From: Pseudomonas bubulae
GTDB taxonomy: Bacteria > Pseudomonadota > Gammaproteobacteria > Pseudomonadales > Pseudomonadaceae
Length of the DNA: 64,000 bases
Assembly: GCF_037023725.1 (NCBI RefSeq)
Contig: NZ_CP146077.1
Coordinates: forward strand, 2,889,001 to 2,953,000
Direction of reading: 5' to 3'
The first letter of the stretch is position 1, and every line of letters begins with the position of its first letter. Shown here in pieces: positions 16,779 through 25,308 of this stretch. Under the pieces are notes generated by a model. The model saw only the letters and a program-made list of their open reading frames with translations. It searched no databases and was not told where the DNA came from. The position numbers and the translations under genes were made by a program.

Positions 16779-17725
16779 GGCCGCGCTCCGCCCAGTTTGC
16801 CCAGTTCGATCCGCAGCTGGCTGTGAGTATCCTGCGCGGTGCTGAACATCATCAGCGGCACCTGGCTGCGGCGCAGCAGGCTGGCGATGTCCTTGAAGCG
16901 CCCGCTGAGGAAGTCGCCCAGCGGCTGGCGTACGTGTGCGTGCTCTACCGCCAGCTCCACTTGCAACTGGCCCTGGGTAACCAGCAAGCGCCCGGTGTCG
17001 GGCAGGTCCAGCGCCAATGGGTCGTAAACCTGCATGGCGATGACATCGTTGTGCACTGCCAGTTGGCGCAGCAACTGCAGGGTGTGCGGCCCGGCCCCGG
17101 CGAAATCGCTGATCAGGCAAATCAGGTGGTCATGCCCGGCAATGGCCAGGCAATGTTGCAGGACCTTGTCCAGTTGGTCGGCGTCTTCGCAGTCCGGTTG
17201 AGTGGCATTGAGTTCCTGGTTTTGCCGGGCAATTTTGCTGCACAACGCCTCCACCCGTTTGCGGCTGCGCAGCGGGGCAATACTGTCGATGCGTTGATCG
17301 TTGAATACCAGGGCGCCCACCCGGTCACCGGCGTTGAACACCATCCATGCGGCCAGTGCACCCAGTTCGGCAGCGGTGGCGGATTTGAAGCTGCGGCTGG
17401 AGCCAAAAAACATCGACATGCGCTGGTCGACCACGATCAAGGCCGGGCGGTCGCGTTCTTCGGTAAAGGTACGCACCACTGGCTTGCCAGTGCGCAATGA
17501 GGCGCGCCAGTCGAGGTGGCGCAGGTCGTCACCGGGTTGATAGCGGCGTAGTTCGTCAAAATTCAGGCCGCGGCCACGCAAGCGCGAAGCATGGTTGCCC
17601 GAGAGGATACTGCCGTGGGGTTGGCGGGCGACAAAACTCAACGCCCGCGCTTTGAACTCCAGCGCCATCAGTTGCGCAAGCGAGACGTATACCAGGCCGT
17701 CGGCCTCCTGCCGTTGAGCGTGCAT
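16775..17725 (-). CDS. DUF58 domain protein
   Basis: 316 residues, cytosolic, no signal or membrane segment. The DUF58 signature S-R-x-R-G-R-G-L-N-F-D-E-L-R-x-Y-Q-x-G-D-D-x-R-x-x-D-W appears near residues 45-75, followed by a degenerate VWA-like fold (L-I-V-V-D-Q-R-M-S-M-F-F-G-S). It is the standard partner of MoxR ATPases. Its ATG overlaps the moxR stop (TGATG), and its own end overlaps the DUF4381 start by 4 nt, so the proteins are likely made in fixed ratio. Confidence 0.9.
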   Translation of the reverse strand: MHAQRQEADGLVYVSLAQLMALEFKARALSFVARQPHGSILSGNHASRLRGRGLNFDELRRYQPGDDLRHLDWRASLRTGKPVVRTFTEERDRPALIVVDQRMSMFFGSSRSFKSATAAELGALAAWMVFNAGDRVGALVFNDQRIDSIAPLRSRKRVEALCSKIARQNQELNATQPDCEDADQLDKVLQHCLAIAGHDHLICLISDFAGAGPHTLQLLRQLAVHNDVIAMQVYDPLALDLPDTGRLLVTQGQLQVELAVEHAHVRQPLGDFLSGRFKDIASLLRRSQVPLMMFSTAQDTHSQLRIELGKLGGARP

Positions 17726-18705
17726 CAGGCAGGTATCGCGACTTTGTCGAGTATGCGTTGCAGTACCTGATCAGCGCTGACGCCATCGGCCACGGCGTCG
17801 TAGCTCAGTTGCAGGCGGTGGCGCAGTACCGGATACGCCACGGCGCGCACGTTGTCCGGGGTGACAAAGGCCTGGCCGCGCAGCCAGGCGTCGGCACGGG
17901 CGCAGCGGTCAAGGCCGATACCGCCGCGGGGGCTGGCGCCGATACTGATCCAGCGGGCCAGATCGGCGTCATAGTCGGCAGGACGGCGGGTGGCGTTGAT
18001 CAGGTCGATCAGGTAAGCATCGATGGCGGGGGACACGGCCACTGTGGCGACTTCGCGGCGAGCCGCGAAAATCACCTCCTGACCCAGGGTAAACGGCGGG
18101 GCTGTATCGGCTGTGGCGTGCTGCACCTGTTCTTCAGCGCGCAGCATGCGCAGCACCCGGGATTCATCTGCCGGGCTGGGGTAGTCGAGCAGCACTTTCA
18201 TCACAAAGCGGTCCATCTGCGCCTCGGGCAGCGGGTAGGTACCTTCCTGTTCGATGGGGTTTTGCGTAGCCAGCACCATAAACAGTGCGGGCAGCGGGTG
18301 GCTGTTGCCGGCGACGGTGATCTGCCGTTCTTCCATGGCTTCAAGCAGGGCCGCCTGCACCTTGGCCGGGGCGCGGTTGATTTCGTCGGCCAGGATCAGG
18401 TTGCCAAACAGCGGCCCGGGTTGAAAACGGATCAGGTTCTGGCCGTCCACCTGGTGCAGCACCTCGGCGCCGGTGATGTCCGATGGCAGCAGGTCAGGGG
18501 TGAACTGGATACGGCTCATCTGCGCCTCCAGGTGCCTGGCCAACGCCTTGACGGTGCGGGTCTTGGCCAAACCCGGCAGGCTTTCGAGGAGCAGATGACC
18601 GTTGGCCAGCAAGCCGACGATGATCTGGCGGATAACCTCGTCCTGGCCCAATACCGCTTCGGCGATGCTGGCTTGCAGGGCATTCAGATCGTTGAGCGCT
18701 GTCAT
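17725..18705 (-). CDS. MoxR-family AAA+ ATPase
   Basis: 326 residues, the family length. Walker A lies at about residues 41-49 and reads E-S-L-P-G-L-A-K-T; the first glycine of the usual E-G-x-P-G-L-A-K-T is serine here. Walker B and the following MoxR motif are intact (N-L-I-L-A-D-E-I-N-R-A-P). Sensor-1 A-T-Q-N-P-I-E-Q-E-G and G-A-S-P-R of sensor 2 are present. MoxR ATPases drive maturation of envelope or metallo-enzymes together with VWA proteins. It is the first of five tightly overlapping MoxR/DUF58/DUF4381/BatA/BatBC genes and follows the small Pro/His-rich gene by 24 nt. Confidence 0.93.
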   Translation of the reverse strand: MTALNDLNALQASIAEAVLGQDEVIRQIIVGLLANGHLLLESLPGLAKTRTVKALARHLEAQMSRIQFTPDLLPSDITGAEVLHQVDGQNLIRFQPGPLFGNLILADEINRAPAKVQAALLEAMEERQITVAGNSHPLPALFMVLATQNPIEQEGTYPLPEAQMDRFVMKVLLDYPSPADESRVLRMLRAEEQVQHATADTAPPFTLGQEVIFAARREVATVAVSPAIDAYLIDLINATRRPADYDADLARWISIGASPRGGIGLDRCARADAWLRGQAFVTPDNVRAVAYPVLRHRLQLSYDAVADGVSADQVLQRILDKVAIPA

Positions 18706-18729
18706 AAAGCATTCCTTGCTTGAGCACGA

Positions 18730-19245
18730 TTACCAGGGGGCGGGGACCACCACAAACTGCACGTTGCCACCCACATAGCGGGGCTGATACCAGGTTGGTC
18801 CGCAGTGTTGATACGCCACATTGTTGGCCACGACCGATACGCAGTCCGCAGGCACGCTGGTGACTTGCGAGCCGATGGCTATTGCCGTGGCCGTGGTTGC
18901 ACCCACCACGGCGGCGGCTGCCCACGGGTGATACCAGTTGTCCGGTGGTGGTGGCGCAGGCAAGGGCCGTGGCGGAGGTGGCATGGGCCGTGTTGCCGGG
19001 TAGGGATGCGGTTGGGGGGCCGGCTGCGGGTAGGGGGGCGGCCCCGGCTGTGGATGCGGCTGTGGATGCGGCTGTGGCTGTGGCTGTGGCTGTGGCATGG
19101 GGTGCGGCGCTGGGTGTCCGCCAGTGTGCGGCAGCACAAAAGTCCGTGCGCCGCCACCACCGCGCAGTTGCCAGGCCAGGGCGACAGAGGTGTGCAGCAG
19201 GCAGGCGCTGAGCACGCCACAGAACAGCCAGTGCAGACGCTTCAT
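18730..19245 (-). CDS. Small exported protein with Pro/His/Gln tandem repeat
   Basis: 171 residues from ATG 19245 (CTGGAGGCGCAACC ribosome region; 4-nt overlap with the upstream stop). A signal peptide (M-K-R-L-H-W-L-F-C-G ... A-L-A) precedes a low-complexity part made of P-Q-P-H units and then P-P-P runs. A glycine/alanine segment (W-A-A-A-A-V-V-G-A) and a conserved-looking tail follow, with C-V-S-V-V-A and W-Y-Q-P-R-Y-V-G-G-N-V-Q-F-V-V-V. The tail resembles the end of DUF6515/RcnB-type periplasmic proteins, but I cannot fix a family. His-rich repeats could bind metal. It is embedded in the MoxR-Bat operon, so a role in the envelope complex is likely. Confidence 0.65.
   Translation of the reverse strand: MKRLHWLFCGVLSACLLHTSVALAWQLRGGGGARTFVLPHTGGHPAPHPMPQPQPQPQPHPQPHPQPGPPPYPQPAPQPHPYPATRPMPPPPRPLPAPPPPDNWYHPWAAAAVVGATTATAIAIGSQVTSVPADCVSVVANNVAYQHCGPTWYQPRYVGGNVQFVVVPAPW
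19035..19100. repeat. Hexanucleotide tandem repeat inside a coding sequence
   Basis: On the plus strand units of GGCTGT and GGATGC alternate ('ggctgtggatgcggctgtgg' and onward), encoding P-Q/P-H pairs on the minus strand. The length is a multiple of three, so copy-number change would alter protein length without a frameshift. Confidence 0.7.
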
Positions 19246-20003
19246 GGTTGCGCCTCCAGGCTGTATTTGCTCGGGGCCCACTGCAACGGCACTTCCTGGG
19301 CACCTGCGGGCGGATCAAAATCAAAGCTGTGGGCGCTGATTGCCGGTGTGAGCTGCCAGGTAAAGTCGACGCTGTGACGCGGCTGCTCGGGTATGTCGCG
19401 GCGGGTGATGGTCAGGCGGCACGGCAGGCGCTGTTCGCCCTCACGCAGCCACAGCTGCCAGTCGATAGCATCCTGACGCAAGGCGTAATGATCACAGCGC
19501 TGGCCGTCCAGCGTCTCACTGCCAATCAGCACGGCCGAACGCAAACCGGCCTGTCTGACGGTGTTGGCGTTCCAGCGAAACAGGTCGGCCAGCGGCAACT
19601 CGATGCCATAGCGACTATTGAGCAGGTCGATCAGTGCGTTGATGTTCGCCGGGGCGGGGGCGCTTGCGTAGTAGGGGCTGGGGCTCTGGTAGAGGGTGAA
19701 GCGCTTGCCGTTGTAATAGAGGGTGCGGTGTATGCCCTGATTGTCCACCGAGACCAGCAGCTTGTCCGGCTGTTGGGCCAGCAGTCGGGTGGTGTGCCGA
19801 AATTCGACGGTCTGGCCGTTATCCAGTACCTGGTCTGTCTGGCTGCGGGCCTCGACGCCAAATTGCTTGAGGCTGCGCAGGTAACTGCCCATCTGCTCCA
19901 GGGCCTGCACAGCTGCGGGCTCGATGGCGGGCGGGTCGCCGGCATGGGCGTGCAAGGCCAGGGCCATTAACAGGCCTGGCACTACGCGACGTACCCGAGG
20001 CAT
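19242..20003 (-). CDS. DUF2092-like periplasmic protein
   Basis: About 253 residues from ATG 20003; a GTG two codons upstream (20009) is equally possible. A signal peptide ends around H-A-H-A-G. The body has L-E-Q-M-G-x-Y-L-R-S-L-K-Q-F, then Q-P-D-K-L-L-V-S-V and Y-Y-N-G-K-R-F-T-L-Y, which match the DUF2092/LolA-like fold of lipid-facing periplasmic carriers. A-P-A-N-I-N-A-L-I-D-L-L follows. The molecular role is unknown. The upstream channel gene ends 11 nt before the start, and its own stop overlaps the next start by 4 nt. Confidence 0.72.
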   Translation of the reverse strand: MPRVRRVVPGLLMALALHAHAGDPPAIEPAAVQALEQMGSYLRSLKQFGVEARSQTDQVLDNGQTVEFRHTTRLLAQQPDKLLVSVDNQGIHRTLYYNGKRFTLYQSPSPYYASAPAPANINALIDLLNSRYGIELPLADLFRWNANTVRQAGLRSAVLIGSETLDGQRCDHYALRQDAIDWQLWLREGEQRLPCRLTITRRDIPEQPRHSVDFTWQLTPAISAHSFDFDPPAGAQEVPLQWAPSKYSLEAQP

Positions 20004-20014
20004 GGTCACGACGC

Positions 20015-20923
20015 TTACCAGACGTACTGCATGCGCAGCGTCCAGGTGGCGATATCCGGTGAGCCTTTGCGCTCGCTCACGGTGTCGGTATAGGCCAGCA
20101 GGCCGCCGAATTGGGGGGTGAGCATAAAGCCCATGCTGGCGCCTGCCAGGGTACTTTCCTGTTTGTTGTCCTGCCAGTCGCCGTCAATTTTTGTCTCGCC
20201 GCCCCGGCTATAGGTGGCGTCCAGCGAAGCCCACAGGGCGCGGTTGAAGTCGTAGCTGTAATGGCCTTCGATGGCATACAGGGGTTTTTGTTCGAGCTTG
20301 CTGTTGCCCTGGTATTCATCGTTGGACCCGAACAACGACACCATGGTGTTGATCTCCAGCCAGGTGGGGCCGATGGGGGTGCCGAAACCCAGCTCGGGTT
20401 TGTACACCCAGCGATTGGCACCGATATTGATCACCCGGTTCTTGTCATAGTCGCCGGTGGGGGTGGTGACTGTCAGGGCTGCCGTGAGAAAGGTCTCGGG
20501 AGTCCATTTGGCGAACTCCTCCTTGCTCAGGGCGGGGCCGCCAAAGATGTTGTGTGCGAACACCAATTGGGTGTCACCCATGCCACCGTTGTGTTTGGTA
20601 CCGGTGAAATAGCGGGCGTTGTCGAATGATGCGGATAGATCGGCGTAAGGCTGCAGGATCTCGAAGGCACTGTTGCGCCCGTCGATACCGAAGCTACGGG
20701 CATAACGCAGGATATACAGGTCGGCATTGAGGGACAGACCGTCGATGGGTAGCGAGGTGTCGATGGGGGTATTGGAGTCGACGCGGTTGTAATAGCCGAA
20801 CAGCATGTTCAGGTCGGTGGGGGTGTTTTGCCAGTCACGGGCGTTGTCGGCCCAGCCTGCCAGCGGCGTCAGGATCAGGGTGAGGGCGGTAAAGCTGGCC
20901 TTGCGAGCGGTACTTGCTCCCAT
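20015..20923 (-). CDS. Outer-membrane channel of the phenol-degradation MetA-like family
   Basis: 302 residues with a signal peptide (L-T-L-I-L-T-P-L-A-G-W-A-D) and an otherwise amphipathic, Gly/Tyr/Trp-rich sequence ending in R-M-Q-Y-V-W. This is the form of a beta-barrel with an aromatic C-terminus. G-D-T-Q-L-V-F-A-H-N, T-T-P-T-G-D-Y-D and the late Q-F-G-G-L-L match the 'transporter' (MetA-pathway, PF13557-like) family, whose members are thought to take up hydrophobic compounds. A GAAGGAG site precedes the ATG. It is the first gene of the 13-gene minus-strand cluster, whose promoter must lie in 20924-21298. Confidence 0.78.
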   Translation of the reverse strand: MGASTARKASFTALTLILTPLAGWADNARDWQNTPTDLNMLFGYYNRVDSNTPIDTSLPIDGLSLNADLYILRYARSFGIDGRNSAFEILQPYADLSASFDNARYFTGTKHNGGMGDTQLVFAHNIFGGPALSKEEFAKWTPETFLTAALTVTTPTGDYDKNRVINIGANRWVYKPELGFGTPIGPTWLEINTMVSLFGSNDEYQGNSKLEQKPLYAIEGHYSYDFNRALWASLDATYSRGGETKIDGDWQDNKQESTLAGASMGFMLTPQFGGLLAYTDTVSERKGSPDIATWTLRMQYVW

Positions 20924-21298
20924 CGTAGTGCTCCTTCAATCGCTCTTTGGCGGTTTATCGTCCGATGCCCGGCGTGTTTATTTGTTTACTGAAGCTAGCA
21001 GCAACCGCGAAATTCGCTGGCTGGTGACGCAAATGCTGCTGATTCTGTGGGCTGGGTCTCTTTTAAATGACGAGCGGTTATAGGTGTTGCGCTCGGGGAG
21101 CAGGGTTGGTGTTGTTCAAATTTTTGCTTTTGCTGTAGCCACCCCCATGAATGAATTTGTCCCCGGTGGTTTTAACTGCAATACCGGCGACATATTTTCT
21201 CTATGGGACCAAGCCCATTCAGCGGACTACTGGTTATTTAGCCACCTATGAGCACTGGCTGCGTGATATCGTATTGACCTTTATCCAGAGGCTATCCA
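20924..21298. other. Divergent intergenic region before the MoxR-Bat cluster and the lipoprotein gene
   Basis: 375 nt between divergent starts, with moderately AT-rich stretches at 20980-21000 and 21110-21240. It must contain promoters for both directions. I see no clear -35/-10 pair, palindrome, REP or ORF that I would defend. Confidence 0.5.
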
Positions 21299-21652
21299 AT
21301 GCGAATGCTGATTAGCGTCATGAGTCTGGCCATGCTGGCCGGTTGTGTGTCTCCTGCGATGGACACTGCCCGTAGCCAGGCCCCGACCCGGGTGCTGGCT
21401 TCGGAAAAAGCCACGGCGCTGGTCGCCGAATGCATCAAGTTTTCCTGGCAGGATGAAAGCGTGTTCGGGGTCGATGCCAGTGCCTATATCAATAACGACA
21501 AGGCTGGCAAACAGACCGTCTACACCCGTGGCGCCGAGTCCTTTGCCGATCTGACGCCCCAGGGCACCGGCACGGCAGTGAGCTACTACGCCCAACAGCC
21601 GGGTGATGCTGCTGCCATGCGCCGCTTGGCGATGCTGGCGACATGCCTGTAA
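21299..21652 (+). CDS. Small lipoprotein of unknown function
   Basis: 117 residues. The N-terminus [16 protein letters not shown] is a lipoprotein signal with lipobox L-A-G-C, so Cys16 is lipidated after cleavage. The mature part has one further cysteine at K-A-T-A-L-V-A-E-C and another two residues from the end. It has no recognised domain. An AGAGG site precedes the ATG. The C-terminus ends 7 nt before polB. It may share a transcript with polB, but no functional link is evident. Confidence 0.7.
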   Translation: MRMLISVMSLAMLAGCVSPAMDTARSQAPTRVLASEKATALVAECIKFSWQDESVFGVDASAYINNDKAGKQTVYTRGAESFADLTPQGTGTAVSYYAQQPGDAAAMRRLAMLATCL

Positions 21653-21659
21653 CCGCGTA

Positions 21660-24023
21660 ATGGACTTGAGGCAGGGCTTTGTCCTGACCCGGCACTGGCG
21701 TGATACGCCGTCGGGTATCGAGGTCGACTTCTGGTTGGCCACCGATGACGGGCCGCAGCAGGTGCGCCTGCCTTACCAAACCTGCACCGCGTTTATCCCC
21801 AAGATTCAGCTTGGCCAGGCCCAGGCTCTGCTGCAGAACGAGCGCGATATCGAATGGCGTGAGTTGGCGCTGTGTGATTTTCAGTCGCGCCCGGTGATCG
21901 GCCTCTACTGCCGCCAGCATGCCCAGTTGATGGACATCGCCCAGCGCCTGCGCCGCGCCGGGGTCGATGTGTACGAGGCCGATATACGCCCGCCGGAGCG
22001 GTTCCTGATGGAGCGTTTTATCACTGCGCCGGTGAGCTTTGGCGGCCGTGTACAGGGCGATGGCCCGCTGCTGGACGCCCGGATCAAGCCGCATCCCGAC
22101 TACCGGCCACGGTTGAAACTGGTGTCCCTGGATATTGAAACCAGCGAGCAGGGCGATCTGTATTCCATTGCCCTCGAGGGCTGCGGTCAGCGTCAGGTGT
22201 ATATGCTGGGCAAGGCCACCGCGGCCGATACCCCGGTGGATTTCGACCTGGAGTTCTGCGCCAGCCGCGGCGACCTGTTACTGCGTCTTAACCAGTGGAT
22301 GGCCCGGCATGACCCCGACGCGATCATCGGCTGGAATGTGGTGCAGTTCGACATGCGGGTGTTGCACGAGCATGCCCGGCGCCTTGGTATCCCGTTGCTG
22401 CTGGGGCGTGGCAGCAGTGAAATGCAGTGGCGCGAACACGGCACGCGCAAAAACCATTTTTTCGCCAGTGCTGCGGGCCGCTTGATCATTGACGGCATCG
22501 AGTCGTTGCGCTCAGCGACTTGGTCGTTCCCGTCTTTCAGCCTGGAAAACGTCGCCCAGACCCTGCTTGGCGAAGGCAAGGACATCAGCACGCCGTACCA
22601 GCGCATGGACGAAATCAACCGCATGTTCGCCCACGACAAACCTGCGTTGGCGCGCTACAACCTCAAGGACTGCGAACTGGTCACGCGGATTTTCGCGAAA
22701 ACCGAACTGCTGACCTTTTTGCTGGAGCGTGCCTCGGTCACGGGGCTGGAGGCCGATCGCAGCGGTGGCTCGGTGGCGGCCTTTTATCACCTGTATATGC
22801 CGTTGATGCACCGTCAGGGCTTTGTCGCCCCCAATCTGGGGGACAAACCGCCCCAGGCCAGCCCCGGCGGCTTTGTCATGGAGTCCGAGCCGGGGTTGTA
22901 TGAGTCGGTGCTGGTGCTCGATTACAAAAGCCTGTACCCGTCGATTATCCGCACTTTTTTGATTGACCCGCTGGGGCTGGTTGAAGGCTTGCGCGAGCCT
23001 GGCGATGAAACCTCGGTACCGGGCTTTCGCGGTGCGCGTTTCTCTCGCACCCGGCACTGCTTGCCGGCCATTATCGAGCGCGTGGCCAAGGGGCGCGAAG
23101 TGGCCAAGCGGGACAAAAACGCGCCCCTGTCACAGGCCCTGAAAATCATCATGAATGCGTTTTACGGGGTGCTGGGCTCCAGCGGTTGCCGGTTTTTTGA
23201 TACGCGGCTGGCATCCTCGATCACCCTGCGCGGGCATGAAATCATGCTCAAGACCCGCGCACTGATCGAGGCTCGGGGCTATAGCGTGATCTATGGCGAC
23301 ACGGACTCCACCTTTGTCTGGCTGCGCAGTCAGCACAGTGAGGAGGACGCGGCGAGTATCGGCCGTGAGCTGGTGCAGTACGTCAACGACTGGTGGCAGG
23401 CCCATGTGCGTGACGAGTATGGGCTGACCAGCGCACTGGAGCTGCAATTCGAGACCCACTACAGCCGCTTTTTCATGCCCACCATTCGTGGCGCCGAAGA
23501 GGGCAGCAAAAAGCGCTATGCGGGGTTGGTGGTGCACGCCGACGGCCGTCGGGAGATGGTCTACAAGGGGCTTGAGACCGTGCGCAGCGACTGGTCACCG
23601 CTGGCCCGGCAGTTCCAGCAGGCGTTGTACCTGCGCATCTTCAATCGTCAGCCCTGGCAGGCCTACGTGCGTGACTTTGTGCGTGCCACCCTGGCGGGTG
23701 AGCATGATGAACTGCTGATCTACCGCAAGCGCCTGCGCCGCCCGCTCAGTGATTACGAGCGCAATGTGCCGCCCCATGTGCGGGCGGCGCGGCTGGCCGA
23801 TGAGTATAACGACCGGCAGGGGCGGCCCCGGCAGTACCAGAATGGCGGGACGATCAGCTACGTGATCACCGTGGCCGGCCCCCAGCCGTTGGAGAACCGC
23901 ACCGCAGAAGTGGATTACGAGCACTATCTGTCGCGTCAGCTGCAACCGGTGGCCGACGCGATTCTGGTGTTTGTCGATGACAATTTCAGCGCCCTGGTGG
24001 GCGGGCAACTGGGGTTGTTCTAA
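21660..24023 (+). CDS. polB: DNA polymerase II (family B)
   Basis: 787 residues from ATG 21660, matching the E. coli length. An open extension upstream overlaps the lipoprotein gene and is rejected. 3'-5' exonuclease motif Exo I is present as S-L-D-I-E-T (D158, E160), with further exonuclease residues in the D-A-I-I-G-W-N region. Polymerase motif A is [10 protein letters not shown] with D421, and motif C is Y-G-D-T-D-S at 545-550 with D547/D549. [12 protein letters not shown] is motif B. It is an SOS-regulated repair and translesion polymerase in relatives. No LexA box is obvious in the short upstream gap. Its last four bases overlap the convergent HTH gene. Confidence 0.97.
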   Translation: MDLRQGFVLTRHWRDTPSGIEVDFWLATDDGPQQVRLPYQTCTAFIPKIQLGQAQALLQNERDIEWRELALCDFQSRPVIGLYCRQHAQLMDIAQRLRRAGVDVYEADIRPPERFLMERFITAPVSFGGRVQGDGPLLDARIKPHPDYRPRLKLVSLDIETSEQGDLYSIALEGCGQRQVYMLGKATAADTPVDFDLEFCASRGDLLLRLNQWMARHDPDAIIGWNVVQFDMRVLHEHARRLGIPLLLGRGSSEMQWREHGTRKNHFFASAAGRLIIDGIESLRSATWSFPSFSLENVAQTLLGEGKDISTPYQRMDEINRMFAHDKPALARYNLKDCELVTRIFAKTELLTFLLERASVTGLEADRSGGSVAAFYHLYMPLMHRQGFVAPNLGDKPPQASPGGFVMESEPGLYESVLVLDYKSLYPSIIRTFLIDPLGLVEGLREPGDETSVPGFRGARFSRTRHCLPAIIERVAKGREVAKRDKNAPLSQALKIIMNAFYGVLGSSGCRFFDTRLASSITLRGHEIMLKTRALIEARGYSVIYGDTDSTFVWLRSQHSEEDAASIGRELVQYVNDWWQAHVRDEYGLTSALELQFETHYSRFFMPTIRGAEEGSKKRYAGLVVHADGRREMVYKGLETVRSDWSPLARQFQQALYLRIFNRQPWQAYVRDFVRATLAGEHDELLIYRKRLRRPLSDYERNVPPHVRAARLADEYNDRQGRPRQYQNGGTISYVITVAGPQPLENRTAEVDYEHYLSRQLQPVADAILVFVDDNFSALVGGQLGLF

Positions 24024-24340
24024 GCGTCGCTGGCAGGGCTGGCGGCGGCCTTGGAGCGGGCACGATCCTTGGCGGCCTTGGCTTCGGCGGCCAGGCATTC
24101 CAGGCAGAACTGCTCGGCATAGCTCATCAGGATTTCGGTGGTGTCGCCCTTGATCGTGCGGGACCCAGCGAGGATATAGCGCATGCGTTTTTCCGTGACC
24201 CCGAGGCGCAGGGCAATCCAGGCCGGGGTCTGGCCGATACGGTCGACCAGTTTGTTGGCGTATTCGGTGGAGTGGTTGTAGCGTTCAGCGTTGGGAAACA
24301 TAGGGGTTCCATGGGGCGATAGGATGAAGCCGGAGGGCAT
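24020..24340 (-). CDS. Small helix-turn-helix-like protein of unknown function
   Basis: About 106 residues from ATG 24340, chosen because AAGGAG lies 5 nt upstream; a further in-frame start at 24355 has no such site. The central [22 protein letters not shown] looks like a lambda-repressor-type HTH (A-x-x-L-G-V-x-x-x-x-x-x-x-x-x-G). The C-terminus is a charged A/K/R-rich helix with a C-L-E-C pair. It lies 45 nt downstream of higA on the same strand and could be a third member of that module. It also overlaps polB tail-to-tail by 4 nt. The function is unknown. Confidence 0.6.
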   Translation of the reverse strand: MPSGFILSPHGTPMFPNAERYNHSTEYANKLVDRIGQTPAWIALRLGVTEKRMRYILAGSRTIKGDTTEILMSYAEQFCLECLAAEAKAAKDRARSKAAASPASDA

Positions 24341-24385
24341 GGTACTCCTTTTCACCCGCGCCCATGATTTTGCCTACCCCGGCGG

Positions 24386-24754
24386 TCACGACTTGACCGG
24401 CTTGATCAGACTCTCTGCCGGGATGCCAAACATCTCATGCAGCTTCCAGATCATGGGCAGGGTCAGGGAGCGCTTGCCGTTGAGCACTTCATACACCCGG
24501 TTCTGCCGGCCGATCGCAGGCACCAGGTCAGCCGCTGACAACCCGGACTGCTCCATCCTGAAGCGGATGGCATCCAGCGGGTTGGGCAGGTCGACGGGAA
24601 AGTGCTTGGCTTCGTAGGCTTCGATCAGGGTGATCATGACCTCCAGGTAATCGCCCTCAGGTGTCCCGGGCTGCGGTTCATTGTCGAACAGCGGCGAAAC
24701 CGACTTCAGTGCGTCTTTGTAGTCCTGCTCGGTGCGAATTGGACGAATATTCAT
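24386..24754 (-). CDS. higA: HigA-type antitoxin (HTH)
   Basis: 122 residues. The N-terminal half (I-R-T-E-Q-D-Y-K-D-A-L ... P-G-T-P-E-G-D-Y-L-E-V-M) is characteristic of the larger HigA antitoxins, followed by an XRE HTH (L-S-A-A-D-L-V-P-A-I-G-R-Q-N-R-V-Y-E-V-L-N-G-K-R-S-L). It should bind and neutralise the HigB toxin encoded just upstream (3-nt gap) and repress the operon, probably at the palindrome in front of higB. Toxin-first order is normal for hig modules. Confidence 0.9.
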   Translation of the reverse strand: MNIRPIRTEQDYKDALKSVSPLFDNEPQPGTPEGDYLEVMITLIEAYEAKHFPVDLPNPLDAIRFRMEQSGLSAADLVPAIGRQNRVYEVLNGKRSLTLPMIWKLHEMFGIPAESLIKPVKS

Positions 24755-24757
24755 GGC

Positions 24758-25060
24758 TTACTCCATTTCCACGGTGTTGGCATCGATGGCGTCGTACTGC
24801 TGGTGAGTGTCTGCGAATTTGATATAGATGGCGCTGAAGCGGCAGGCCACAGCTACCACGAGCCGATAGTCGTTACCTTTGATGTTGAACACGACCCGGT
24901 TGCTCTTGAGAATGCTGGCATGGCGAAACGGCGCCTTGATGTCGGCCGGCGTTTGCCAGTTTGCCTTTTTCGCTTCATCTATCCAGCAGAGGAAGGATTG
25001 CTCTGAGCCTGGGTGCTGTTGCCAAAAAATCTTGAGCTGACTGACTGCGATGATTCTCAT
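24758..25060 (-). CDS. higB: HigB-type mRNA-interferase toxin
   Basis: 100 residues of the HigB/RelE-like fold. M-R-I-I-A-V-S-Q-L-K-I-F-W and the F-R-H-A-S-I-L-K-S-N-R-V-V-F-N-I-K-G-N-D-Y-R-L-V-V-A-V segment are diagnostic of the family that cleaves mRNA at the ribosome. The ATG has an AGGAT site. A perfect 15-bp palindrome lies 13-27 nt upstream of the start. This is a complete type II toxin-antitoxin pair inserted between polB and the fluoride channels. Confidence 0.92.
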   Translation of the reverse strand: MRIIAVSQLKIFWQQHPGSEQSFLCWIDEAKKANWQTPADIKAPFRHASILKSNRVVFNIKGNDYRLVVAVACRFSAIYIKFADTHQQYDAIDANTVEME

Positions 25061-25072
25061 AAAACGATCCTG

Positions 25073-25087
25073 GTCCCATGATGGGAC
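25073..25087. promoter_or_regulatory. Perfect palindrome before higB, probable HigA operator
   Basis: GTCCCATGATGGGAC is symmetric around its central base and lies 13 nt upstream of the higB start, where HigA-type repressors normally bind. The remaining 221 nt to crcB show no ORF or RNA gene. Confidence 0.5.
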
Positions 25088-25308
25088 TTTTGCAAGTTGG
25101 CTTTACGTCCTGTGCTGCTCAAATACCCTGCAACTCTCAGGAGCGCCAGTTTGAAAGCTTGAGCAAATATGAGCTGCGCCATTCAGGCCTCACTGCCCCC
25201 GGCATGGACTCTTCTGTAACAGCGAAAGACCCGGCCCAAGTCATGCCCGCCCGCTGTTTTATGAACTAGAGTTTCCCCCACTCACCAACAGACACGAGAG
25301 GGACTTTC

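Noticed and set aside
16304..17120. Upstream extensions of the BatA-like and DUF4381 frames
   Set aside because: They overlap neighbouring genes and give low-complexity, Arg/Ala/Pro-rich translations. The internal ATGs with stop-start overlaps are preferred.
25088..25308. Fluoride riboswitch before crcB
   Set aside because: I could not align the gap to the conserved core of that riboswitch.
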